Of a stretch of DNA of 64,000 nt, positions 29,324-40,722 are shown piece by piece. Where the stretch lies: NCBI RefSeq assembly GCF_003347205.1, contig NZ_QQBJ01000027.1:37108-101107 (forward strand), written 5' to 3'. The notes under the pieces are model-generated. The model saw nothing but the letters and a program-made list of their open reading frames with translations. It was not told where the DNA came from and did no database searches. Both the position numbers and the translations under genes were made by a program. Positions within the stretch are counted from its first letter, which is position 1. Each line of letters begins with the position of its first letter. This DNA comes from Mycolicibacterium moriokaense (GTDB taxonomy: Bacteria; Actinomycetota; Actinomycetes; Mycobacteriales; Mycobacteriaceae).

Positions 29324-31260
29324 CAGAACCCGGCGGCTGGGAACCGGACAAGGAAACCGTCGATCGCGCCAACCTGACCCGCTTCATGGCGTGGCTGGCC
29401 GAGACCGGTCGCGGTGAATTCGGTGACTACCAACAGCTGCTGGCGAAGTCGTTGGACGACATCGCGTGGTTCTGGGACGCCGTCTGGCACTACTTCGACA
29501 TCAGGGCCGCCACGCCCCCCGAAACGGTGTTGGAGAGCCGGGAAATGCCCGGGGCGCAGTGGTTTCCGGGTGCGACGCTGAACTATGCGATCGAGGCGTT
29601 CCGGCACGAGACCGACGAGTACCCGGCCCTGGTGGTGGCGGGCGAGGACGGATCGACGGAGTGGTCGTGGGCGCGGCTGCGCTCCGAGACCGCGGCCTTC
29701 GCCAACTACCTGCGCAGGCTCGGTGTCAAGCCGGGCGACCGCGTCGTCGGATACCTGCCCAACATCGGCGAGGCGGTCGCCGCGTTCCTCGGTGCGGCCA
29801 GTGTCGGCGCGACATGGGCGGTGTGCAACCAGGACCTCGCCGTCGACGGCGTGGTGGCCCGGCTAGGCCAACTCGAGCCGAAGGTGCTGGTGGCCAGCGA
29901 CGGCTCGGTCTACGCGGGGAAGCGCCACGACCGCAGCGCCGAAATCGCCGAGATCCGGTCCAAGCTGCCGACATTGGAGGCGACGGTGCTGGTGCCGCGG
30001 CTGGGCGCCGAGCCCGCCGACGACGTGACGCCGTGGTCGAAGGTGCTCGACCTCGACGCGCCGCTGGAGATCACCCCGGTGCCGTTCGCGCATCCGCTGT
30101 GGGTGCTGTTCTCCTCCGGCACCACGGGCACGCCGAAGGGCATCGTGCACGGCCACGGCGGCGTGGCTCTCGAGCACCTGAAGTACCTGAGCCTGCATGC
30201 CGACCTGAAGCCGGGCGAGCGATTCTGCTGGTACTCGACCACCAGCTGGATGATGTGGAACCTGTTGGTGTCCGGGCTGCTGGTGGGCGCGACGGTGGTG
30301 CTCTACGACGGCAGCCCGACCTACCCCGAGCCTGACGGCATGTGGAAGGTCGTCGCCGATCACGACGTCGCGTTGTTCGGTGCGGGCGCAGGCTATTTCC
30401 TGGGCTGCGCCAAAGAGGAGAGCCACCCGGGCGAGAAGTACGGCCTGGACGCGTTGCGCGGCGTCGGGTCCACGGGGTCGCCGTTGCCCGCCTCGGGCTT
30501 CCGCTGGATCCAGGAAGGCGTCGGCCGGCCCGTGCCCGTGATGTCGATGAGCGGCGGGACCGATGTGGTGACCGCGTTCATCGGCGGTTGCCCGCTGGTC
30601 CCGATCGTCGCGGGCGAGTTGAACGTCATCTGCCTCGGCGCCGATGTGCAGGCGTGGACGGCCGCGGACACCCCGGTGGTCGGCGAGGCAGGCGAGCTGG
30701 TGATCACCCAGCCGATGCCGTCGATGCCGGTGTTCTTCTGGAACGACGCCGACGGCAGCCGCTACCGCAAGGCGTACTTCGACAAGTACCCCGGCGTCTG
30801 GTGTCACGGCGACTGGATCACCATCACCGACCGTGATTCCGTTGTGGTGCACGGCCGTTCGGATGCGACGCTGAACCGGCAGGGGGTCCGGATGGGCAGC
30901 GCCGAGATCTACAACGCGGTGGAGTCGCTGGCCGAGGTCGCCGACTGTCTGGTGGTCGGCGTGGAGCAGGACGACGGCGGCTACTGGATGCCGCTGTTCG
31001 TCCACCTCGCCGACGACACCGAACTCGACGACGACCTGCGCGCCAAGATCACCGCCGCCATCCGCAAGGGCGCATCGCCGCGGCATGTCCCCGACGACAT
31101 CCTGGACGTGCCCGGCATCCCGCGCACCATGACCGGCAAGCGGCTCGAGATCCCGATCAAGCGGATTCTGTTGGGCGCCAAGCCCGCCGACGTGGTCTCG
31201 GCGAGCGCCGTCGACAAGCCGGATCTTCTCGCCGTATTCGCGGAGCACGCCCGGACGTGA
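29320..31260 (+). CDS. Acetoacetate-CoA ligase (acetoacetyl-CoA synthetase)
   Basis: A 646-residue acyl-adenylate-forming enzyme that activates acetoacetate with ATP and CoA. Motifs: the P-loop LFSSGTTGTPKGIVHG (about residues 261-276), TTSWMMWN, the MSGGTDVVTAF segment of the acetoacetyl group, GDWITITDRD and the C-terminal lysine in MTGKRLEIPIKR. The N-terminal ACS-type extension (WLAETGRGEFGDYQQLLAKS) fits AACS. It would salvage acetoacetate for lipid synthesis. It overlaps the GH76 gene by ATGA and the NhaA gene by GTGA. Confidence 0.9.
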   Translation: MTEPGGWEPDKETVDRANLTRFMAWLAETGRGEFGDYQQLLAKSLDDIAWFWDAVWHYFDIRAATPPETVLESREMPGAQWFPGATLNYAIEAFRHETDEYPALVVAGEDGSTEWSWARLRSETAAFANYLRRLGVKPGDRVVGYLPNIGEAVAAFLGAASVGATWAVCNQDLAVDGVVARLGQLEPKVLVASDGSVYAGKRHDRSAEIAEIRSKLPTLEATVLVPRLGAEPADDVTPWSKVLDLDAPLEITPVPFAHPLWVLFSSGTTGTPKGIVHGHGGVALEHLKYLSLHADLKPGERFCWYSTTSWMMWNLLVSGLLVGATVVLYDGSPTYPEPDGMWKVVADHDVALFGAGAGYFLGCAKEESHPGEKYGLDALRGVGSTGSPLPASGFRWIQEGVGRPVPVMSMSGGTDVVTAFIGGCPLVPIVAGELNVICLGADVQAWTAADTPVVGEAGELVITQPMPSMPVFFWNDADGSRYRKAYFDKYPGVWCHGDWITITDRDSVVVHGRSDATLNRQGVRMGSAEIYNAVESLAEVADCLVVGVEQDDGGYWMPLFVHLADDTELDDDLRAKITAAIRKGASPRHVPDDILDVPGIPRTMTGKRLEIPIKRILLGAKPADVVSASAVDKPDLLAVFAEHART

Positions 31261-33128
31261 GCGTCGAGGCGGGAGACTCGAGCACCAGCGGCTTCCCGCG
31301 CATCGTTCGCATGCTGCCCGCCCGCTTCAGCCGTAAGCCGCTGGCCGAGCAGACAAGCGAGAACAGCGCGGCCGGCCTCCTTCTGCTGGCCACCGTCGTC
31401 GCCATCCTGTGGGCGAACTCGCCGTGGGCGCACAGCTATTGGACGCTGTTGGACACCCACGTCGGGTTCACCTTCGGCGAGGCGCACTTCGAGCTGACGC
31501 TCAAGCACCTGATCAACGACGGGTTGATGACGTTCTTCTTCTTCGTCGTCGGCCTCGAGGTGATGGCCGAGTTCACGATTGGTCAGCTCACCGACCGGGC
31601 AAGGGCCGCGGTGCCGGTGCTCGCCGCCGTCGCCGGGCTCGCGGTGCCCGCGCTGATCTTCCTGGCGATCAATTCCTCGGGTGAGAACGCGAGCGCCTGG
31701 GGTGTGGTGATCTCCACCGACACCGCGTTCCTGATCGGCGCGCTGGCCATCATCAACCCGAAATTCCCTGCGCGGCTGCGGCTTTTCCTGCTCACGCTGG
31801 CGGTGGTCGACGACATCGGCGCGCTGACGGTGATCGCGCTGTTCTACTCCCACGGCATCCGCATCGGGCCGCTGGTGGTCGCGGCGGTGCTGATCGTCGC
31901 GATCGCACTCGTGCGGTACCTGCCCGCGGGCCGCGGCGTCGCCTACGCCATCGTCGGGTTCGGGCTGTGGGTGGCGCTGTATCAGGGCGGTGTGCACCCG
32001 ACGCTGGCCGGCGTGGCGATCGCACTGCTGATTCCGGTGTTCACCCCGGAACGCAGGCAGGTCGAGCAGACCGTCGACTTGATCCGCGCGTTTCGGCAAT
32101 CGCCGAACTCGGAGTACGCCCGCGCGGCCAGTCGCGGCCTGCGCGACTCGATTTCGATCAACGAGCGGTTGCAGACGCAGTTCGGGCCGTATGTGTCTTT
32201 TCTGGTGCTGCCGCTGTTCGCTCTGGTCAATGCCGGCGTCCACCTGACCGCGGACACGCTGTCGGCGGCGATGCGCTCGCCGTTGACGTGGGGCATCATC
32301 GGCGGCCTGGTGCTCGGCAAGCTCGTCGGCATCACCGCCGCCACCTGGCTGGTGGCACGCCTGCGCTGGGGCCAACTGGCGCCAGGGCTGACGCTGCGCC
32401 GGATCGCCGGCGGCGCCGCACTGTCCGGGATCGGTTTCACCATCTCGCTTTTCATCATCGACATCGCGATCCGCGATCCGCTCCATCAGGACGAGGCCCG
32501 GGTGGGCGTGCTGCTGGCGTCGCTGCTGGCGTTCCTGCTCGGGCTGGCGATCTTCCGGATCACCGACTGGGTCAGCCCGCCCGAAGCCGTCGGGATGAAG
32601 CTGGTGCGGCCCGTCGACATTGACCGCGACCATGTCCGCGGCAACCCCGACGCCCCGCTCACGCTGGTCGAGTACGGCGACTTCGAGTGCCCGTTCTGCA
32701 GTCGCGCCACCGGATCGATCGACGAGGTGCGCGAACACTTCGGCGACGAACTTCGTTACGTGTGGCGGCATCTGCCGCTGGAACGCGTGCATCCCCGAGC
32801 GTTCGACGCGGCGCGGGCCAGCGAGGCGGCAGCGCTACAGGGCAGGTTCTGGGAGATGGCCCGCACCATGTTCGCCCACCCCGACGACCTGGAATGGTCG
32901 GACATCTACCGCCACGCGGTCGCGGCGGGCTGCGACATCGAACGCTTCGACAAGGACGTGCGGGTGCACGGCTCGACGGTGCTGCACCGCGTGCAGGACG
33001 ACGCCCAGGACGCCGAAGTGATGGACCTCAACTCGACGCCGACGTTCTTCGTCAACGGCAAGCGGCACAGGGGGCCGTGGGATGCCGCCAGCCTGATCCG
33101 CGCGCTCGAAGCCGGCCGTGATCTTTAA
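31257..33128 (+). CDS. NhaA-type Na+/H+ antiporter fused to a DsbA-like thioredoxin domain
   Basis: A 623-residue fusion. Residues about 25-430 form the NhaA antiporter with eleven or twelve helices, including FFFVVGLEV and the VVDDIGALTVIALFYS segment with the ion-binding aspartate pair. Residues about 445-620 form a DsbA-like thioredoxin domain with the active site GDFECPFCSRATG and a cis-Pro region STPTFFVNGKRHRG. Such fusions are known in actinobacteria; the thioredoxin part may tie antiport to redox state, which is inference. Start GTG overlaps the upstream ligase gene (GTGA). Confidence 0.92.
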   Translation: MSVEAGDSSTSGFPRIVRMLPARFSRKPLAEQTSENSAAGLLLLATVVAILWANSPWAHSYWTLLDTHVGFTFGEAHFELTLKHLINDGLMTFFFFVVGLEVMAEFTIGQLTDRARAAVPVLAAVAGLAVPALIFLAINSSGENASAWGVVISTDTAFLIGALAIINPKFPARLRLFLLTLAVVDDIGALTVIALFYSHGIRIGPLVVAAVLIVAIALVRYLPAGRGVAYAIVGFGLWVALYQGGVHPTLAGVAIALLIPVFTPERRQVEQTVDLIRAFRQSPNSEYARAASRGLRDSISINERLQTQFGPYVSFLVLPLFALVNAGVHLTADTLSAAMRSPLTWGIIGGLVLGKLVGITAATWLVARLRWGQLAPGLTLRRIAGGAALSGIGFTISLFIIDIAIRDPLHQDEARVGVLLASLLAFLLGLAIFRITDWVSPPEAVGMKLVRPVDIDRDHVRGNPDAPLTLVEYGDFECPFCSRATGSIDEVREHFGDELRYVWRHLPLERVHPRAFDAARASEAAALQGRFWEMARTMFAHPDDLEWSDIYRHAVAAGCDIERFDKDVRVHGSTVLHRVQDDAQDAEVMDLNSTPTFFVNGKRHRGPWDAASLIRALEAGRDL

Positions 33129-34087
33129 CTCCACAGTGTGACATGCACTTTGGGGCGGAACCGGGTCACCCCGACGCCGGTGCCGCGCAACATGGCCTGG
33201 GTGCAGCGCGGCGTGGTGATGAACCGGACCAACTCCGACACCGCGGGCTGACGGGCCGAGGGTGTCAGCGTCATCGCGCACCATTCGCCGGGCACCTGCA
33301 GGCCGGGCCCCTTGACGTGCACCACCCGCCCCGCGGCCAGATCCTTGCCCACCGAGAAGCCGAGCGCCAGCGTGACACCGCCGACGCGCTGCACCTCCTC
33401 GAGCGCGGCGGCGTCGCTCTGGAAGATGCGCTGCGCCGACTCCGGGATCGCCAGATTCCTTAGTATCGATGCGATCTCGCCGTCGGCGTGCCCCGCGGAC
33501 GGACCCAGCATCCACTGCTGTTCGCTCAGCAGCGCCGCCGTCGGCGGCCGCGTCGCGAGCGGGCTGCCCGGTGCGGCCACGGTCAGTATCTGATACTTCA
33601 GGAACGGCCGCACCACGATCGAGCCGTTCGGCGACCCGTCGTCGACGAGGGGGCCGAGCGCGATGTCGACGGCCCGTGACCCGATCAGTTCACCGAACCT
33701 GCTCGTCGGGTGCACCGACAGTTCGACGGACAGGTCGTTGGCCCGCGACGAGAACAGCTCGATCAGGCCGGGCGCGGCGTGCTCAGCGAACGCGCTGGAC
33801 GCCGCGATGCGCAGCAGCCGCCTGCCGTGCGCCGCCTCGGTCACCTCGATCGCGGTCTGCTGCTGCAGGCCGAGGATCTCGACCGCGCGGCTGGCCAGCC
33901 GGAGACCGCCCGGCGTGAACGCCAGACCCGCGGCGGTCTTGGCGAACAGCGGGTCGTCGAGTTCCTTGCGCAGCTGGGCGACGTGCATCGAGATCCCGGC
34001 GTCCGACATCCCGAGTTCGGTGGCCGCTGCGTGCACGGAGCCCAGCCGCACCACGGCCGAAAAGGCCCGAAGCTGAGCCGGTGTCAC
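33125..34087 (-). CDS. LysR-family transcriptional regulator of the CO dehydrogenase cluster
   Basis: A 320-residue LysR protein. The N-terminal helix-turn-helix is MTPAQLRAFSAVVRLGSVHAAATELGMSDAGISMHVAQL, and the rest is the periplasmic-binding-like effector domain. It is divergent from the cox cluster with only about 23 bp between the likely starts, an arrangement matching Rv0377 and the Rv0376c-0368c cluster. It converges with the NhaA/DsbA gene, with a 4-bp overlap. It probably activates the cox genes, though its operator is not clear in the short gap. Confidence 0.9.
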   Translation of the reverse strand: MTPAQLRAFSAVVRLGSVHAAATELGMSDAGISMHVAQLRKELDDPLFAKTAAGLAFTPGGLRLASRAVEILGLQQQTAIEVTEAAHGRRLLRIAASSAFAEHAAPGLIELFSSRANDLSVELSVHPTSRFGELIGSRAVDIALGPLVDDGSPNGSIVVRPFLKYQILTVAAPGSPLATRPPTAALLSEQQWMLGPSAGHADGEIASILRNLAIPESAQRIFQSDAAALEEVQRVGGVTLALGFSVGKDLAAGRVVHVKGPGLQVPGEWCAMTLTPSARQPAVSELVRFITTPRCTQAMLRGTGVGVTRFRPKVHVTLWS

Positions 34088-34110
34088 GAATTGAGCCTAC
34101 TTTGGGATCT

Positions 34111-35262
34111 GTGCGTGAGGTGTTGACCGAGCTGCTGTCCCTCTGGGAAGCGGGTGAAACCGCCGGTGTCGGCACCGTCGTGCGCACCTTCCGGTCCGCC
34201 CCGCGGCCGCCGGGGGCGTCGATGGTGGTGGCGCCCGACGGTCAGGTGAGCGGGTCGGTGTCGGGCGGCTGCGTCGAGGGCGCGGTGTACGACCTCGCCG
34301 GCGAGGTGATGGCCGACGGCGAGCCCCGTTTGCAGCGCTACGGCATCAGCGACGACGACGCGTTCGCCGTCGGGCTGACGTGCGGCGGCATCCTCGACGT
34401 GTTCGTGGAGCCGGTCTCGCGCACCACGTTCCCCGAACTGGCCGCCGTCGCCGACGACATCGCCAACCACCGGCCGGTGGCCGTGGCCACGGTGATCTCC
34501 CACGTCGACCCCGACTGGGTGGGACGGCGGCTGGTGCTCGGGCCGGACTCCGCGCACGGCTCGCTCGGTTCCACGCGCGCCGACGCGGCGGTCGCCGACG
34601 ATGCGACGGGCCTGCTGGCCGCGGGCCGAAGCGAGGTGCTCACCTATGGGCCCGACGGTCAGCGCCGCGGCGCGGGCATGGAGGTGTTCGTCGCCGGTTA
34701 CGCGCCGCGGCCCCGGATGCTGGTGTTCGGCGCCATCGACTTCGCCGCGGCCCTGGCGCGGCAGGGCTCGCTGCTGGGCTACCGGGTCACCGTGTGCGAC
34801 GCGCGGCCCGTCTTCGCGACGCGGGCCCGATTCCCGACCGCCGACGAGGTCGTCGTCGAATGGCCCAACCGCTACCTGGCCGCCCAGCACGCCGCGGGCG
34901 AGATCGACGGGCGCACCGTGGTCTGCCTGCTGACCCACGACCCGAAGTTCGACGTGCCGCTGCTCGAGGTCGCGCTGCGGCTGCCCGACCTCGGCTACAT
35001 CGGCGCGATGGGGTCGCGGCGCACCCACACCGACCGGCTGTCGCGGCTGCGTGACGTGGGGCTGACGGAGGCCGAACTGGACCGGCTGCACAGCCCGATC
35101 GGGCTCGACCTGGGCGCGCGCACCCCCGAGGAGACCGCCGTGTCGATCGCCGCCGAGATCATCGCCCGCAGGTGGGGCGGCCGGGGCAGGCCGCTGACCG
35201 AGACCGACGGCCGCATCCACCACGAAAGCAGCGAGTTAAGCGATCACTTAACTCAATATTGA
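34111..35262 (+). CDS. XdhC/CoxI-family protein
   Basis: A 383-residue two-domain XdhC-family protein. The CoxI-type domain (PPGASMVVAPDGQVSGSVSGGCVEGAVYD) is followed by a Rossmann XdhC_C domain (MLVFGAIDFAAALARQGSLLGYRVTVCDAR) and the conserved ending YIGAMGSRRTHTDRL ... GLDLGARTPEETAVSIAAEI. These proteins bind and insert the molybdenum cofactor, adding the sulfur ligand, for xanthine or CO dehydrogenases. GTG at 34111 is preferred because the more upstream GTG at 34081 would overlap the divergent LysR gene. It heads the cox cluster; its 3' end contains a 22-bp palindrome. Confidence 0.88.
   Translation: MREVLTELLSLWEAGETAGVGTVVRTFRSAPRPPGASMVVAPDGQVSGSVSGGCVEGAVYDLAGEVMADGEPRLQRYGISDDDAFAVGLTCGGILDVFVEPVSRTTFPELAAVADDIANHRPVAVATVISHVDPDWVGRRLVLGPDSAHGSLGSTRADAAVADDATGLLAAGRSEVLTYGPDGQRRGAGMEVFVAGYAPRPRMLVFGAIDFAAALARQGSLLGYRVTVCDARPVFATRARFPTADEVVVEWPNRYLAAQHAAGEIDGRTVVCLLTHDPKFDVPLLEVALRLPDLGYIGAMGSRRTHTDRLSRLRDVGLTEAELDRLHSPIGLDLGARTPEETAVSIAAEIIARRWGGRGRPLTETDGRIHHESSELSDHLTQY
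35233..35254. promoter_or_regulatory. Near-perfect 22-bp palindrome upstream of coxM
   Basis: GAGTTAAG (35233-35240), six bases with a central GATC, then CTTAACTC (35247-35254): ten of eleven base pairs are symmetric. It lies at the very end of the XdhC-family gene. If the promoter TTGACG (35259-35264) -N17- GACACT (35282-35287) is real, the palindrome is centred about 50 bp before its start point, a usual place for an activator. Confidence 0.5.
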
Positions 35263-35306
35263 CGGGCCTGACCGACCGGCCGACACTGGGTCTCCCGACG
35301 GCAGGA

Positions 35307-35322
35307 TGTGAGGTCAGTCACA
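35307..35322. promoter_or_regulatory. Perfect CRP-type box overlapping the coxM start
   Basis: TGTGA-N6-TCACA is an exact match to the consensus bound by mycobacterial CRP (cAMP receptor protein). It covers the ribosome-binding site and the first base of the coxM ATG. At this place a bound CRP dimer would more likely block transcription than activate it, or act on a promoter further downstream; this is inference from position. Confidence 0.6.
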
Positions 35323-36185
35323 TGCAGGTACCTGGGCCTTTCGAGTACGAGCGCGCGACCAGCGTGGACCATGCGGTGGGCCTGCTGGACCGGCTGGGCG
35401 ACGGCGCGCTGATCGTGGCGGGCGGGCACAGCCTGCTGCCGATGATGAAACTGCGCATCGCCAACCCCGAGTACCTGGTCGATATCAACGACCTCGCCGC
35501 CGACCTCGGCTATATCGCCGTCGAGCCCACCCTGGTCCGGATCGGCGCGATGGCGCGCCACCGCCAGGTGCTGGAGAGCGACGAGCTCGCGGCGGTGTGC
35601 CCGATCTTCCGCGACGCCGAGCGGGTGATCGCCGACCCCGTGGTGCGCAACCGCGGCACGCTCGGCGGCTCGCTGTGCCAGGCCGATCCGGCGGAGGACC
35701 TGACGACGGTGAACGCGGTGCTCGACGCGGTCTGCCTGGTGCGCGGACCCACTGGTGAGCGGGAAGTGCCCATCGACGACTTCCTGGCAGGCCCGTACGA
35801 GACGTCGCTGGCGTTCAACGAGATGCTCGTCGAGGTCCGGATCCCGGTGCGGCGCCGGTCGTCGAGCGCCTACGCCAAGGTCGAACGGCGGGTGGGGGAC
35901 TGGGCGGTGGCCGCGGCGGGCGCGGCGGTGGCGCTGGACGGCGACGGGTCGATCGCCGCCGCCCGCGTCGGCCTCACCGCGGTCAACGCAGGCGACCTCT
36001 CCGCGGTGTCCGAGGCGCTGGTCGGCGAGCCACCCACCGAGGAGACCTTCGCCGAGGCGGGCAGGCGCGCGGCAGCCGCCTGCGACCCCGTCACGGACAT
36101 GCGCGGAAGCGCGGAGTACAAGCGACATCTGGCGGGGGAATTGACCATCCGCACCCTGCGCACCGCTGTCGAGAGGAGCGTCTGA
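35322..36185 (+). CDS. coxM: CO dehydrogenase medium (FAD) subunit CoxM
   Basis: A 287-residue FAD-binding subunit. The N-terminus MQVPGPFEYERATSVDHAV matches CoxM starts, and the flavin motifs are present: AGGHSLLPMMKLR (about residues 32-44) and TLGGSLCQADPAED (about 112-125). It passes electrons from the iron-sulfur subunit to the respiratory chain. The ATG at 35322 is chosen from this homology, although the frame is open upstream. First of coxM-coxS-coxL; only 2 bp separate it from coxS. Confidence 0.95.
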   Translation: MQVPGPFEYERATSVDHAVGLLDRLGDGALIVAGGHSLLPMMKLRIANPEYLVDINDLAADLGYIAVEPTLVRIGAMARHRQVLESDELAAVCPIFRDAERVIADPVVRNRGTLGGSLCQADPAEDLTTVNAVLDAVCLVRGPTGEREVPIDDFLAGPYETSLAFNEMLVEVRIPVRRRSSSAYAKVERRVGDWAVAAAGAAVALDGDGSIAAARVGLTAVNAGDLSAVSEALVGEPPTEETFAEAGRRAAAACDPVTDMRGSAEYKRHLAGELTIRTLRTAVERSV

Positions 36186-36187
36186 CC

Positions 36188-36678
36188 ATGCAGGTGACCA
36201 TGACCGTCAACGGCGAGCAGGTGACCGCCGACGTCGAGCCGCGGATGCTGCTGGTGCACTTCCTGCGGGATCAACTGCAGCTCACCGGAACTCACTGGGG
36301 ATGCGACACCAGTAACTGTGGCACCTGCGTCGTCGACGTCGACGGCGAACCAGTGAAGTCCTGCACCATGCTCGCCGTGATGGCCTCCGGGCACAGCGTG
36401 CGCACCGTGGAGGGCCTCGAGGTGGACGGCCGCCTCGATCCCGTTCAGGAGGGGTTCATGCAGTGTCACGGGCTGCAGTGCGGCTTCTGCACACCCGGCA
36501 TGATGATCACGGCCCGCGCCCTGCTGGACCGCAACCCCGATCCGAGCGAAGACGAGATACGCGAGGCCATCTCGGGCCAGATCTGCCGGTGTACCGGCTA
36601 CACCACGATCGTGCGGTCGGTGCAGTGGGCGGCGCGGGCAGAGCGAGCGGGCTCGGAAGAAAAAGCGGAGGCGAACGC

Positions 36679-36682
<4 letters not shown>
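36188..36682 (+). CDS. coxS: CO dehydrogenase small (2Fe-2S) subunit CoxS
   Basis: A 164-residue subunit carrying two [2Fe-2S] clusters. The plant-type ferredoxin motif is [16 protein letters not shown]...KSC (about residues 38-60); the second cluster is bound by CGFCTPGM and CRCTGY (about 97-140). It links the molybdenum site of CoxL to the FAD of CoxM. Its TGA overlaps the coxL ATG (ATGA). Confidence 0.96.
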
Positions 36683-39078
<2,396 letters not shown>

Positions 39079-39088
39079 GGACGATGTG

Positions 39089-39832
39089 ATGCGAACAGCG
39101 GTCAGGATGGACGAACGGGCTCGCCAGCTGCGGCTGGCCAGGACGCCGTTCGTGCACGCCACCGTGGTGCGCGCCGCACCTCCGACATCGGCGCATCCCG
39201 GCGACGAGGCGATCCTGTTGTCCGACGGCACCATCGAGGGGTTCGTCGGCGGACACTGTGCGCAGAACTCGGTGCGCAAGGCCGCGATGGGCGCGCTGCA
39301 GGCGGGCGAGAGCGTGCTGCTGCGGGTGCTGCCCGACGGCGACGTGGCTTTCCCGGAGGCGCCGGGCGCCTGCGTGGTCGTCAACCCGTGCCTGTCCGGC
39401 GGCGCGCTGGAGATCTTCCTGGTGCCCGACGTGCCCGCGCCCCTGGTCCGGGTGTTCGGGTCGACGCCCATCGCGGACTCGCTGGTGGAACTCTGCACCG
39501 CCATGGGCTACGACGCGCGCGGCGGCGGCGACGTCGACGACATGGCGGGTGCCACCGCCGTGGTGATCGCGAGCCTCGGCGGGCCCGAGGCGGAGACCGT
39601 GCGCGCCGCCCTGGACAGCGGCGTCGGCTACATTGGGTTGGTGGCCAGTCGGATTCGCGGCGCGTCGATCCTGAGCGGCCTTGACCTCACCGAAGCGGAG
39701 CGGTCGAGGGTGCACACGCCGGTCGGGTTGCCGATCGGGGCGAAGACGCCCGCCGAGATCGCGGTCTCCATCGTCGCCGAGGTGATCAGGGCGATACGGG
39801 TCGACGGGCTGAAAGCGACCGAAGACGCGTGA
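39089..39832 (+). CDS. XdhC-family protein (second copy in the cox cluster)
   Basis: A 247-residue XdhC/CoxI-type protein. It has the N-terminal domain with IEGFVGGHCAQNSVRKAA and a Rossmann part (RVFGSTPIADSLVELCTAMGYDA), ending YIGLVASRIRGASIL ... GLPIGAKTPAEIAVSIVAEV, the same ending as in 34111-35262. It probably helps load or sulfurate the cofactor of CoxL. The ATG at 39089 lies just after coxL; upstream open frame overlaps coxL. Its stop overlaps the start of the CoxD-like gene (GTGA). Confidence 0.88.
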   Translation: MRTAVRMDERARQLRLARTPFVHATVVRAAPPTSAHPGDEAILLSDGTIEGFVGGHCAQNSVRKAAMGALQAGESVLLRVLPDGDVAFPEAPGACVVVNPCLSGGALEIFLVPDVPAPLVRVFGSTPIADSLVELCTAMGYDARGGGDVDDMAGATAVVIASLGGPEAETVRAALDSGVGYIGLVASRIRGASILSGLDLTEAERSRVHTPVGLPIGAKTPAEIAVSIVAEVIRAIRVDGLKATEDA

Positions 39833-40710
39833 ACACGTTCGCCGACGTCGACGAGGTGGTCCGGCGCTTCGACGAACAGGACTACCTGCTCGACCTCGGC
39901 ACGGCGTCGGCCGTCTTCCTTTCCATCGCGCTCGGCCGTCCGCTGCTGCTGGAGGGCGAACCGGGCGTCGGCAAGACCACCGCCGCGAAAACGCTTGCCG
40001 CCGTGATGGGCACACCGCTGGTTCGCCTGCAGTGCTATGAGGGGCTGACCGCGGCCGAAGCCCTCTACGACTGGAACTACCAGCGCCAATTGCTGAGCAT
40101 CAGGCTGGCCGAGACGCGCAACGCCGACATCGACGAGTCCGACCTCTACACCGAGGAGTACCTCGTCGATCGTCCCATCCTGCAGTGCGTCCGCTATCGC
40201 GGGCCCGGCGCACCGGTGCTGTTGATCGACGAGATCGACCGCGCCGACGACGAATTCGAGGCGCTGCTGCTGGAGTTTCTCGGCGAGGCGGCGGTGACCG
40301 TCCCCGAACTCGGCACGTTCACCGCCGAACGGCCGCCGGTGGTGGTGCTCACCAGCAACCGCAGCCGCGACCTGCACGACGCCCTGCGGCGGCGCTGCCT
40401 CTACCACTGGATCGACTACCCGGAACCGACCAGGGCGGTGGCGATCGTGCGGCGCACCGTGCCCGGGGCCGGCGCACCGCTGATCGAGCAGGCCGCCCAG
40501 TTCATCAGCTACACAAGGGGTCTCGACCTCGACAAACCACCGGGTGTCGCGGAGACCATCGACTGGGTGTCGGCGCTGGTGGCCCTTGGCGTGGCCGACC
40601 TGGTCGACGCCGACACCGAAGCACCGCTCGCCGGACTGGGCGCGCTGGCCAAGACCCCCGACGACTTCGCCTCGATCAGTGAGGCGTTCGCCGAATACAG
40701 CTCACACTGA
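39829..40710 (+). CDS. coxD: MoxR-type AAA ATPase (CoxD-like)
   Basis: A 293-residue AAA+ ATPase: Walker [17 protein letters not shown] (about residues 43-58), Walker B VLLIDEIDRADDEFE (about 130-144), sensor VVVLTSNRSRDLHDALRRRC. CoxD is needed to build the Mo-Cu site of CoxL, and MoxR ATPases normally work with a von Willebrand domain partner; that partner is the CoxE gene two genes on. GTG start overlaps the previous stop. It is the Rv0370c counterpart by position. Confidence 0.88.
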   Translation: MNTFADVDEVVRRFDEQDYLLDLGTASAVFLSIALGRPLLLEGEPGVGKTTAAKTLAAVMGTPLVRLQCYEGLTAAEALYDWNYQRQLLSIRLAETRNADIDESDLYTEEYLVDRPILQCVRYRGPGAPVLLIDEIDRADDEFEALLLEFLGEAAVTVPELGTFTAERPPVVVLTSNRSRDLHDALRRRCLYHWIDYPEPTRAVAIVRRTVPGAGAPLIEQAAQFISYTRGLDLDKPPGVAETIDWVSALVALGVADLVDADTEAPLAGLGALAKTPDDFASISEAFAEYSSH

Positions 40711-40722
40711 GAGGACCCATTC

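Noticed and set aside
34081-34110. Upstream GTG start of the XdhC-family gene
   Set aside because: It would overlap the divergent lysR start; the GTG at 34111 leaves a normal gap.
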